NCBI RefSeq assembly: GCF_022965805.1
Contig: NC_133105.1
Location: forward strand, 24,748,978 to 24,812,977
DNA length: 64,000 nt
Source: Primulina eburnea
Taxonomy: Eukaryota; Streptophyta; Magnoliopsida; Lamiales; Gesneriaceae
Direction: 5' to 3'
Below the pieces are notes generated by a model. That model did not search any database. It was given only the letters and a program-made list of their open reading frames with translations, and was not told where the DNA came from. Below are positions 45,226-56,571 of the stretch, piece by piece. The position numbers and the translations under genes are program-made. The first letter of the stretch is position 1, and each line of letters starts with the position of its first letter.

Positions 45226-47722
45226 GTTTGCAGAACAAATAAGGCAGAGAAAGGGAGTTAATTCGGAAAGTTTATTAAATCCATGCTATGTGATTTATAA
45301 ATTTGTTGATATCATACATATTGTTTGTAGGCAAATGAGTTATGTGACGATGATGAGATAAATCGAGCAATTATGTGGAAGAAAGGACGGGTCAATAAGA
45401 AGGGTCAATATGAAGGCGATGAGTTGAAATCGGCAGTAGAAAATATTGTAAGCAAACAATACATGAAAATGAATAATTTTTATTCATTATTACTGTTTTA
45501 GTAATTATCTTGTTCTTTTGTGCATGACAGGATGATTATGTGCAACAAAAACTCGAGGGTACGTTGCAATTTGAAGAGGGAAAAAATGATATCCTTACGA
45601 AAGAACTGGATTCACATGAACATGCTGGTTGTGTGAGAGGTGTTGGAAGTCATATCACTCAAAGCATCTACTTTAATATTAGTATAATATGGAAGAGTCC
45701 TCTTGTTGATGACCATATAATCCTTAATCAAAAGAAATATTTGATGGAGGCGAAGATATTAATCTCAGAACAAGATGCACACATCGCAGAACAAAATGCA
45801 CGCATATCAGATCAAGATGCACGCATACAGAGACTTGAATAAATGTTCAAAAAGGGTGCAAGCAACTTTGAGATTGAAGAAAAAGGTAGTTGCTCAGTAA
45901 AGTTGCATCCCACGAGTGACGATAAAATCAAAAGAGTGTCTCGAACTATTGAACTTCGAATGATGATGACGTGAAAGCTTTGAGCAATGTTGATTTTTTG
46001 CAGGTAAATATTTAATTGTGGTTATATTACTTTGCAGTATTTTATTAGGATTGAATCTGGCTAAATTCTGGTTGTATTAGCTTTGAGCAATGAAAAAGAT
46101 AGCCGATTATTGCAATTGTCAATGACTATGATTTGTATCAATTTATAACATGATTATTTGTCTTCTAGGGTAAGCCGGGTGCATTGGCATTGGAATCTAG
46201 GACCAATATTGTTGCCTACATTACAATTGTCCATGTCAATGCGGCTGATAAATTATTTCATGGTGTTCCATTACCCATGAGTTGCATGCACGTATCCATT
46301 GATAATGTTGTGAACAAATTATCACATTTGCCATTTTCAATTCCAAATGAATGTGATATCGTTGGTGATGCTACCAGCACACTTGGTAGTAATGCAAGAT
46401 GAGGTAAATGTCATATTATATTTAAATTTAAATTATCATAAAGAATTCAATATTGCAGCTAACATGTGTACATTTTCGATGTTTAGAAGCTTCGAAGGAA
46501 GAAAAATGTCGACCACATAAATAACCTTGGTTGTCTTCAAGTGTACCAAGATCTTTACATCTATTGTATTCTTATTGTAAACGTGCTCTAGACGATGAAC
46601 AAAATCTATCCCTGGTTTTTTATCATGATTTCTTTGACGAGGATTACGAACTACTTGTGCACCTTGAAGACGTCATTCCTTTCTATAATTTGGATCCAAC
46701 ATCTTCTAATTATATAGTTGTGTACATGTGGTAAGTCTTCTTCTTTTGTTTGTAAGTCTTCTTCTTTTGTTTGTTACCACTTATGCTGTATAAACTTCAT
46801 TAATTTAGCATATTCACAATATTCTGTTTGAAATTGTAGGCATCTTTATAAAAAGATGAAAAAGATAACAAGACCGACAAGTTTAGATTTGTGAATCCAC
46901 ACATGATCCCATACATGCCATATGTGACCAAACTTGACAAAAACGGTAAAATCGAACACTTGAATGAAAGAGCAAGTGACAGACTGAGTGGTGCATCAAG
47001 AAATCAACTAGTTTTGGTGCCACATTTGGGTGAGTAAAAATTACAATTTCAGATTTAATTTATTTTCTCGACAGTTTATTGAATTATATACACTAATTAT
47101 GTGTTCTGTGCGTAGTTACCATTGGATTCTCACTGTCATCGATCCTTACAAGTAGATGGTTTATTTTTTGGATTCACTTAGTCATCGAAACCGTTACGAT
47201 GACTGGAAATATGTGGTGGATATGTAAGTTAATATTTTGTTTTTATGTCAAATTTAATTTAGTGAATAAAACAATCATATGTTGACTGTTACTGATGTAT
47301 GAAGGAGTGTAAGATTGTTTAATTCAAACAAGGAAAGGAAAGGGAAAAAACAAGATATATGGGAAGTAGTAAAGGTATGCATGTGTACTTGTCATTAATT
47401 AACGTTTATTTCAATTTGTGTATCAATCACTAACAATTTTTTTTTAACATAGGGTCCTCGACAACCAGATGCAAAACATCCTTATTCAGTAGAAAATCTA
47501 AACTCTACAAAATAATGTTCAAGATAAGCTAGCGGCGTGTATTATCTTGAGGCCTTTCTACCAAATGGTGTATTTGTGAAACCACTTTAAAGATATCTGA
47601 ATTATAATGGATACATATTATAAGGAGGTGATGCACGATTGCATAATTAAGCTCAAATGTTGTTTTCACTGTTTGATTCTTCCAACTTCAGATTGAATAT
47701 GAACTTTTCAGACCTTTTTCGT

Positions 47723-48954
47723 GAGACACATCCCACACTTTAACGCCATTTTCTTCCTATGACTTCTATTACCTCCCAAGTCAATCCCGACTCGAAACGA
47801 AATAACAATTGGTGCCTAAACACATCCCACATGGTGACTAAACGCATTGGTAGCGGTTCGGCGATGCCCAACGAAGCCTGCAACTCAAAAAACTCCAATA
47901 ATACATCAATAACATAATTTTCCGAATAACGCAGCTTGAGCATTCCCACAAAAACGATCATAACTCACTCAATTTTCGTCCAAAACTTTCAAGTTTTATA
48001 TCAAATTGAAGGTATCAAAAAGTTCTACGATTTTTAGGTTGAAAATAATATCAGAAAACGAAATAAAATTTCACAGGAACCGAAAAACCAGCAAAAACGT
48101 TTTCTTTGGACTCAAAATGTTTCAGAAATCGATTAGTTGCAAAATCGTTCAAACTTTCCACATGATAATCACACTTTAACGCAAAAAATACATCAAAATA
48201 TCTACTATAACGAGATCGATGCATAAAACAAAGAATATATATGCTTTTGATGTGAAAAACTCACAATACGGCGATACCAAAGCGGAGAAAGGTGCGAGGT
48301 TGATCCGGGACGATTTTGGCTCGATTTTCTTGCAACAAAATCAACAAAAACTTGCTGGAAAAATGAATGAAAAGGGGCGGCTGCTCTTCTTTTCTTGGAA
48401 CCCTAATATTTGCTCTCAAATATGAAATGAAGGTGAATGAAATTGTGTGTGTGTGGAACGATTTTAGGTGTGTGAAAAGCGCGTGTGTGTGCGTGAGTTA
48501 GTGTAGGTAATTATGGGTAATTATGTGTTAAATTGGTAATTAACAACTAATTTAAAATACTAACTCACCACTTACTTTAAAATAAAATCCTTTATTTAAA
48601 ATAAAATGTACAAGTGACAATTCCTTAAAACTTTAAAGTCTCAATATCTCCTAATAATCAAATTAGGCTTTAAAATACTAAAAATTAATTAAATCATTAA
48701 GAATGTCCCATCCTCAACTTAAAATAAAATATCATGTTTTAAAATTGCCAAAATCGTCACCGGTCTCTTTTCCTCGATTCCACATCAAATAATCTCCTGA
48801 AACATGAAACTTGAAAAACATTGTAACGTGCATCTCATAAACATAAATAATTTAAAATAATACATTTAAATAAGTCAGTCATCGCTAAAATAACTTTTAA
48901 ATTTAAATAGATGATTTAACAATTAAATAATTGCATGGGTTTTATGTGTACTGA
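47723..48954 (-). repeat. gypsy LTR fragment at start of copy C
   Basis: Equivalent of 24636-25868 with a few substitutions (for example CACACTTTAACG for CGCACTTTGACG near the joint). Confidence 0.7.
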
Positions 48955-49380
48955 GTTTGGACCCTACAAAGTGTGTTATGGGATTTGGGAAGAGAGGCAA
49001 ATTGAGCCCGATATTCGTAGGTAAGTTCAAAATCCTTGACAGAGTGGGAACACTAGCTTATCATGTAGCTCTACCGCCGAATCTGCCAGGAATGCACAAT
49101 GTGTTCCATGTGTCTGTGTTGAGAAAGTACATGGCGAGTCCTTCACATGTATTGAACTTTGAACCGTTACAGCTTTCACCGAACCTTTCATACAAGGAGA
49201 GACCTATTTAGATTCTAGAGAGACAAGAGAGGAGGTTACAGAACAAAGACATCAAGTCGGTAAAAGGTTAAGTAGCTGAATCATTCCGATGAGTAAGCTA
49301 CTTGAGAAACCGAAGCAAAGATGAGGAGTCACTATCCAGACTTGTTTGATAAGCCTTAATTTCGAGAACGAAATTTTGTT
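48955..49380 (+). pseudogene. gypsy integrase C-terminus with chromodomain-type tail, copy C
   Basis: Protein-level identical to copy B over 48957-49211 (FGKRGKLSPIFVGKFKIL, LPPNLPGMHNVFHVSVLRK), followed by the same stop, frameshift and YPDLFDKP end. A polypurine tract AATGGGAGGAGGAAT follows at 49381-49395. Confidence 0.83.
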
Positions 49381-49395
49381 AATGGGAGGAGGAAT

Positions 49396-50310
49396 TGTAG
49401 AAAACCAATATATGTAAGCCGAATGTATAATTTAATAATTTATTTAATTTAAATGATTTAAATGGATTAAATGATGCATTCAACATGTTTAATTTATTTT
49501 AAATATTTATGTGGTTATGTTATGGGATTTAATGTTATTTCTCGAGTTTAGTTTTTTAGGCAAATATTCGATGCTTGGCCGGGGATAGGAGATCGGAGAC
49601 GATTAAGGTGCTAAAATTAAATGTTATATTTTTATTCTTAGCCAAGAAATTAGTTAATTGAAATGATTTATGAATTTTAGAATTTTAAAGTCAAATTTAA
49701 AATTTTAGTTGAATCTAAAGATTTTAAACATCTTATTAGCAAATTTCCAAAATTTGGATATTTAATTATTGAGCATGATTTTTAGTATTTTATTACTTAT
49801 TTTATGTCTTAATTAAATTATTAATTCTTTTATGTCTTAATTAAATTTTTTAGTTAGCATTTAATTAAATTTGGTATGTTTTTTTTTAAAAAAAAGATAA
49901 AAACGCGTGCACACAAACAAAAGAAAACATATATGCAAAGATATTTTCTAAACCCTTATTGACGCATCAATTTTGTTATATACTATTATCCGATGATGAA
50001 TATGCATGAAAAACATTTTTATACATGACAGATTTGAATCAAAACATGTATTTGCATGCTGAAATTTTTCTGCGCATGATCCTTCAAGTTTTCATGAGTT
50101 TTTGATAGGTAGGCTTCATGTGGATCGTCCAGGCTATTGCTGTTGTATATGGGATTGTATTAGGATGTGTTTAGATGTTATTTATCAGCCCTTGAAAGGT
50201 CTGAAGTTGTCTGGTTGCGCATAGAATAGGCGGAGCACAAGCTGCTGCATCATCGAATGTGGGGGCTGTTTTATGGTTTCGGTCAGTTGGGGAAGGTTTG
50301 GGGTTGGTTA
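49396..50310 (+). repeat. 3' LTR of plus-strand gypsy element, copy C
   Basis: TGTAGAAAACC start after the polypurine tract; same content as 26309-27235. Confidence 0.6.
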
Positions 50311-50368
50311 CTTTCTTGATATTTTTTTTTCATTCAATTGGTTAACTTATCCTTAATCATTTTATCAG

Positions 50369-51197
50369 GGAACACATGACATATTTTGATGCAAAATTTC
50401 CTCATAAGGCTAAATACAAAAGGTGGTTACAAGATGAGCATAACCAAACATTTATTAGCTGGTTACGTGATAGTGTAAGCTGTCTAAATATCAGTATTAT
50501 GGGATTTTTTAAAACTTAAGGATACATTTTAGTACTTTTTGAAATGTAGGTTGCAAGTGCAGTTGGCAATTCCAATCGTGAAATTTCAGAAAGATTGAAG
50601 TGGATAGCGCGCAGACGTAGCAAACAAGTGTTAAAGTACTCTAGTTATTTGATTGATGGGGTCAGTTATCATACAAAAGAGCGAGATGATATACGAGTTG
50701 TGCAAAATTCCGGAGTACGCTTAGTCGCAACGACAATGCAAGTTGCTAGTGCAAAGGATAAAAATCCAGTTGCGTCAGACATGATTTTTTATGGAGTTAT
50801 TCAAGAAATATGGGAACTTGATTACCAAATGTTTCAAATTTCAATGTTTAAATGTAATTGAGTTGAGAATATTAACGGTATTAAAGTTGATGATCTTGGT
50901 TTCACGTAGGTAAACCTGAAGATAATTGGATTCAAGTCTGACTCTTTTATCTTGGGCAGTCAAGCAAAGCAGGTGTTTTACATTGAAGATCCTGAAGATC
51001 TTGCATGGCATGTTGTACTTGCAAGTCCCACCAGAGAGTACATTGAATACATGAATGGTGATGAATTGGAAAATGTTGTAACCCACTATCAATGTTTTAC
51101 ACGAGGGTTTATATCAATGGATGTTGATGGAATAGATGAAAATGAACCGCCATGCATTCGTGAAGATTGTGATGGGTATTGGGTTGACAATAATTAA
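50369..51197 (+). pseudogene. CACTA TNP2 C-terminal exons (DUF4216), copy C
   Basis: Exons 50369-50474 and 50550-51197 as in B. In addition to the shared TGA after FKCN (50859-50861) this copy has TTG to TAG at 50907-50909 in the DDLGFT(stop)VNL stretch, so it has decayed further than B. Confidence 0.87.
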
Positions 51198-51366
51198 GTG
51201 CAATCCTAAATGACTTGAACCAGCATAATAGGTTACATTCCCTTACTGTTCTGCACATTACAGTTTCACGTAGAAAGAAAAATAAAGAAGTGAATACTAA
51301 CTTTTTTATGACATGCGTTGCATAGTGCATTTTTGTGATTTCCTAGCAAATGGTAAATGCTTGCAG

Positions 51367-51966
51367 GATGTCAAAGAATGAGAAGCCTAAACAGAATACT
51401 GCATATTCTGCCACTGACAATAGTTGTGGGGGAAAAACAGTTTTGGAATGTACAGAGACCAAAACAACAAGATCATCTAGAGGTCATACACGTTTGGATA
51501 GGCTTGTTAGGCAAAGGGTTCAGGGAATTAGAAAGGATGTAAGGTTCAGTAAATTGGGACAACCAGTAGGAGAATTTGTAGGTGAGATGCAAAGTTATAT
51601 TGGAGTTCTTGTTCGAGAAAATGTAAAGTTAAGTTATCAAACTCAAAGAATTAATATGGGAATCGGTTAATGTAAGTTATAATGTTTTGACTATTTTAAT
51701 TAGTTTTCATATGGTTATGATATGTTTAATGTTATGGGTTAATATGACTTCTACAGCTGACGTACAATATTGATCAAAGCTGGAAGAAGGGATGTCTGAA
51801 CTCTTCAAATAACAAGTGGCGACAGTATAAAGCTTTTCTCACTCAAAAGTTCATTTTTAGCAAGCGGGATAAAACTAAGGATTTGAAAGAACCACCTACT
51901 GGGTTTGGTATTACTTGAGCTTATTGGAGTTCATTTGTAATCAGTCGCTTGTCTGATGACTTCATG
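51367..51966 (+). pseudogene. CACTA second gene, first two exons (Transposase_24), copy C
   Basis: ATG at 51368; identical in protein to copy B over exon 1. Exon 2 is 51757-51966 with the same TGA after FGIT and GTAAG donor at 51967. An upstream change gives an extra in-frame ATG at 51350, which lies in the intron and is not used as the start here. Confidence 0.84.
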
Positions 51967-52345
51967 GTAAGATTCTAAGTAGCTTATGGAATTGGTTTGG
52001 ATTCTCAGCATAACTATCATATGCATCATGTATCATACTTATAGGTTCCTCGGTAAAATATTTGCGTTCATCTTGCCCTACTCGATCACTATCATTCATT
52101 GAGTTCCCGAACATAGATCTTTCGCCATGCCAATTCCATGTTTGATATGTAAAATCTATACCATTACAACACAAATGAGCCCTTATAGTGTAAATATCTT
52201 TCGTCTTTAGATTACCGCATTTTGCACATGGGCAAGGCATTGCATTCGGATTGTTAGCGTTTCGTGATGCAAACTGCAAGAAATACTCCACCCCAGCCTC
52301 ATATTCATGTGACAACCTATTCTTTGACATCCAATCTTTGTCCAT
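51962..52345 (-). pseudogene. CACTA TNP2 N-terminus (Transpos_assoc), second element, copy C
   Basis: Protein identical to copy B (MDKDWMSKNR start, CPCAKCGN, WNWHGE). Confidence 0.87.
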
Positions 52346-52925
52346 TATACGTACAGCTAACCAACCTACAATGAGTGAAATCCTTCAAAACAGTTGTAAA
52401 AATACTGTTAGGTTGGTGTTCAAAATAGTTGTAAACAACAAAATTAGACATCAATGTTGTGATGAATCTATCAACAATGGTTGTGTTACATAGCTTCATT
52501 TGCTGTATTTTCGTGGCAATGGCTTTATCAACAATGACATTAATTTAATTCATAAATACGCAGAAACATACTTGCAAGAAATCTCTGCCGCAACTTTTTT
52601 ACCGTCTGTAAACTTGAAAGTAAGCAAATTTCCTACCCCACTGTCACCTTCAATTTTGTGCACATAAAGCATGAAAAATTCATATCAGGCCCATCACGTG
52701 ACACAACTACACTTGAAAAACAACCATAACTCAAATCCGCATCAAAGAAGCTTGCTCCTGATAGCTTGCCACCTTTGAAATTGGTCTGTAGCAGTAAATA
52801 CTAGTAAAATAACTGCAATCAAACAGTAAAAACTAGTCAAATTACCAACTTGGTTTAATCAACTTGCTCAACAATTAAAGATCCTATGGCTGATTACATT
52901 ATGGGGTTATTTAGCAAATTCAACA
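52346..52925 (-). other. 5' region of second CACTA element, copy C
   Basis: Same as 29260-29839, including the pentapeptide-like minus-strand piece at about 52786-52731. No confident gene. Confidence 0.4.
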
Positions 52926-52933
52926 TTGACAAG

Positions 52934-53659
52934 TAGGGATGTAAATGAACCGAACTGTTCGCGAGTTTTTCGGATCTCAGCTCGTTAAAAATCTCGTTCG
53001 GGCTCGTTCGTTAAGCTTATCGAGCCGAGCCCAGGCCTTATTTTGGGCTCGACAATTTTGTGGAGCCGAGCTTGAGATTAATGATGTTCGGCTCGTTAGC
53101 TCGTGAACATGTTCGATAATAGGTTCGTGAGCTCAAAATTGAGCTAGGCTCGTTTAGCTGGCTCGTGAGCTCGAGCTCGAGCTCGGCTCATTTAAGTGGT
53201 TCACGAGCTCGGGCTCGAGCTCGGCTCGTTTAGGTAGATCGTGAGCTCGAATTTGAGATAATTAATGAGTTATAATATTAAAATAATTATGTATGATAAA
53301 TAATAATAAATTAAAAATTAAAAATTATATTAAAAATGTGAATGAGCCACTAACGAGCCGAGCTCGAGCCAGGCTAACGAGCCATTAAAAATGTGAATGA
53401 GCCATTAAAAATTATATTATTAATGTGAATGAGCAGAAACGAGCTCGCTTAACGAGCTTGTTTAACGAGCCGAACCCGAGCCAGGCTCATTAAACAAGAT
53501 AAACGAGCCGAGCTCGAGCCGAACCCGAGCTTCATAACTTCCGAACGAGCCGAGCCCGAGCTTCAAACCAAAGGCTCGTAACGAGCCCGAGCCGAGAAAA
53601 TAGTTTAACGAGCCGAGCCCGAGCCTGATACTGTTCGGCTCGGCTCATTTACATTCCTA
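52934..53659. mobile_element. hAT-like non-autonomous element, copy C (726 bp)
   Basis: Same length as in B; TTGACAAG duplications at 52926-52933 and 53660-53667. Confidence 0.88.
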
Positions 53660-53715
53660 TTGACAAGTTAAAGAACATTTAAAGAAGAAGTGAAAAGTAA
53701 ATGATTAAATGAAAT

Positions 53716-53865
53716 GGCTTGTGGTTGAAGTATCTTGTTTTGAAACTAGAAGGCATTGTTATCTGATTTCAGTGCTTCGAATTGGCTCTTCAAGACATCA
53801 TAGTCCTTCTCCAATTGATTAGTCTTCCAACGGTTCCTTCTCTTCTAGAACCATACGAACCCTTC
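53716..53865 (-). pseudogene. Captured HD-Zip class I fragment, copy C
   Basis: Same helix-3 and leucine-zipper remnant as 30630-30779, with the same two TAG stops. Confidence 0.8.
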
Positions 53866-54580
53866 ATAGAGCCAACCCCCAATTTCTGTAATTTCGATCT
53901 CTATTTCTTCACAATATGAACCAACACAGTAATGATATATGTTCCTAACAGTGAAGGTTTAGAGACATGGGAAAATGATATGAGCTTCTGCAATATAGTT
54001 AGCCGCGATCTCATGAAATATAAGAGGTTTAATACAATGAAAACCCAAAAAAATCGAAGCACAACCTCAACTAAACACAAAACACCCAAGAAATCGAAGC
54101 ACAAACTCACCTAAAATATGTTGGAATCGCGCGCACTGGAACAACCGAGCAAAGAAGGCTCGCGCTTGCTAGATCTGGGCTTGTTTTCCTTCTGTTAAAC
54201 TTGCTTCGAGCTGGTGACGTCTTCATCTAGCTGAGGCGGTGTTCGGAGCTACGATTACAGGAGGCGCGAAGACGAGATGGCGAGGGAGATGAAGCAATTA
54301 GGTTTTTATTTTTCTTCGTTGAACACATCAGCTGTAGGTTTATATTCACACCAATAATTGAGTTTAATTAAGTCTCTCTTTTAGTCCGATCTTGATAATT
54401 TAAAAACATATTAATATTTAAACTTCAAATGTATTTGATACCATTTTAATATTTGATATTATAAAACACACAATATAATATATTTTTAAATTTTTTAGAT
54501 ATAAATAATTATTTAAATTTAACATATCAATAATAATTTTAAAATTGCAAAATTAAAAGATAATTAATTACAATTATATA
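53866..54580 (-). other. Leader-like segment of second CACTA element, copy C
   Basis: Equivalent of 30780-31494: GC-richer minus-strand leader with a GTGAGTTTGTG donor-like site near 54110, then AT-rich sequence. No gene recognised. Confidence 0.4.
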
Positions 54581-55127
54581 TAGAGCTATCAGACGGGCCA
54601 ATCCAAGATGAGGCGGGTCAGCTCGCAAAAAACCAGTCATTTGGCGGGAAGGGTCGGCCGGCCCACAATCCCGACGGATGGAAATCTTCAACCCAACCCA
54701 ACCCAAGGTGAATTGTGGGTCAGACGAGACAACTCGCAGATCAGACTAAAAAAATAAAACAAAAAAATAAAATAATAAACCATTATAATATATCTAAATT
54801 TTCATTTCATAAATAAACATTTATGGAAAAAAATATCAATAAAATTTTTAATTATTGATTTCATACTTGTATATTTTATACAAATTAATTAACACAAAAA
54901 TATTCAAAAATGTCATTAAAAAATACTTATATTATCATATATAAAAAATACAAAAAAATATTATTTTTTCCAGGTCCACGGACCGCTTGGGTTGGCCCAC
55001 CTAGTCCCGCGCGGTTGACCAGCCTAGGCTCGCCTTTTTTTGGGTTGAAATTTTTTCAACCCAACTCACTTAAATTATGTGGCAGTATGGGCTAACTCGA
55101 CGAGAACAATCTAAATTGACGGCTCTA
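54581..55127. mobile_element. Second hAT-like non-autonomous element, copy C (547 bp)
   Basis: TAGAGCTATCA...TGACGGCTCTA, same length and flanks as in B. Confidence 0.6.
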
Positions 55128-55170
55128 ACTAAATATGTATTTAATAATATATATTTTAACAAAATTTTAG

Positions 55171-55672
55171 ATCGCTAATCAACAACGGTTATATAACACC
55201 GTTGTCTTTTTCCAAAAAAAATTCTAATTAACAACGGTTCGCTAAAAACGTTGTCATTTCTCCAATAAAACACTAATCAACAACGGTTATAGCTAACCGT
55301 TATTGTTTTCCAACAAAAAATGCTAATTAACAACGGTTAGCTAAAACCTTAGTTGTTTGTCCAAAAAACACGCTAATCGACAACGGTTTAATAAAACTGT
55401 TGTCGTTTGTCAAAAAAACACGCTAATAGACATCGGTTTATAAAACCGTTGTTTTTAAAAAATAAGACAATGGTTTCTGAAAATCCGTTGTTGTAACTAC
55501 GAAAAAACACGCAAAACTACAACAGTTTCTCATATACCGTTGTCGTAGCTTGGAAAAAACCGCTAATACACAACGGTTTTTGTTAAAATCGTTCTTAAAA
55601 TATAAATTACAACGGTTTTCCAATAAAATCGTTGTTGTTTGACAGTTGTTGAATAACAAATTTGTTGTAGTG
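55171..55672 (-). repeat. CACTA subterminal hairpin array and terminal repeat, copy C
   Basis: Same CAACGGTT...AACCGTTG units, ending with CACTACAACAAATTTG (minus strand) at 55657-55672, followed by TCC. Confidence 0.86.
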
Positions 55673-55675
55673 TCC

Positions 55676-56566
55676 ACTGCTTCCTTGTGAACTCCTTCTA
55701 TTCCAACAATTTGGTCATGAAGCATGGGAGAGGAGGGATCCATCTTAGATTGGTCAAAGTCAAATTGTGACATCTTCTTATCCAGGGCAACAACTTCCTT
55801 GACCCTTTTTGCCTTCCGGATCACAAAAAATGTACAAAGGTTCGGAAGTCTACACAATGATTGAGCTCTACCATTTTCTCTTTGGAATTTTGATTAACCT
55901 GATCTATAGTTAGGTTGATGTCAACTTGCACATTGAACAATGTTTTAGCTGGAACAAGGATATCCTTTCTTTTAGCCTTGGTATCGATCAGATGTAGCCC
56001 AAAAAGAGAATAAAAGATGTCACGCTCGGGAATTGTTAATCCTTATGATAGAGAAAAGATGAAAACGGCTGGGATTGGGGCAGGAACCAAAGGAGTGTTG
56101 ATGTGCTTAATCAATTTTATCCTCTAGATTTTGGGCCTCTCCGTACTCTTTTATTTGTCGAAGAATACTTGATTGAGAAGAAACTTATCTCGATCATCTT
56201 TAGAATCTGAAGAGTGAATCAATTTTCATTCAATTTCCTTAGCAGGTGTCCTGGCTTGCTTCGAGACTTTCTTTTTCTTTTCTTCCTCACCTATCTCAAT
56301 CTTGACTACTAATAGCATGGAACCTGTTGGCGTATTCTTTACTCGGTATGGCTCTACAATGTTCCAGTCCAACAAATTCATTTTGTGAAGTTTCACAACA
56401 TCCACCACTTTTGCCTTTGATTGTTCCAATAGATAGCAGACGAGAACAACTAATCCCGATGATTGGAATTCCTTCCAATAGATAGCAAACAAGAACAACA
56501 ATATCTACAAGTAGCCTATAATCGACCTTCATATCTCAATTAATTTGGTTGGTGGGAGCAATGAGT
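55676..56566 (-). pseudogene. Extra ORF of SIRE-type copia element, C-terminal part, copy C
   Basis: As 32590-33474, with a few substitutions and a small duplication (CTATAGTTAGGTTGATG region near 55904). Confidence 0.55.
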
Positions 56567-56571
56567 GAAGA

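Larger units (their letters stand above)
43650..47515 (+). pseudogene. CACTA second gene, downstream exons, copy B (split by a solo LTR)
   Basis: Exons: 43650-43730 (NKRREESKTYTHCMSRKGYA), 45331-45447 (ELCDDDEINRAIMWKKG), 45531-45842 (HEHAGCVRGVG; coiled coil with one more heptad than A), 46169-46402 (DUF8039-like), and Ulp1-like exons 46531-47515. The Ulp1 core keeps His (HWILTVID) and Asp (FLDSL) but has a TAG between them, and the PRQ segment lacks the catalytic Cys. Copy B also has a one-base deletion in an A-run near 46860 and a 20-base duplication at the preceding donor. In intact elements this protein binds or processes with TNP2; here it is dead. Confidence 0.82.
24636..47722 (+). repeat. 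Tandem unit, copy B (most complete)
   Basis: 23,087-bp unit in direct orientation with A and C. Corresponding points in B and C are 23,086-23,093 bp apart over the visible length, so only small indels separate them. It holds one large insertion absent from A, the solo LTR at 43955-45225. Confidence 0.95.
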
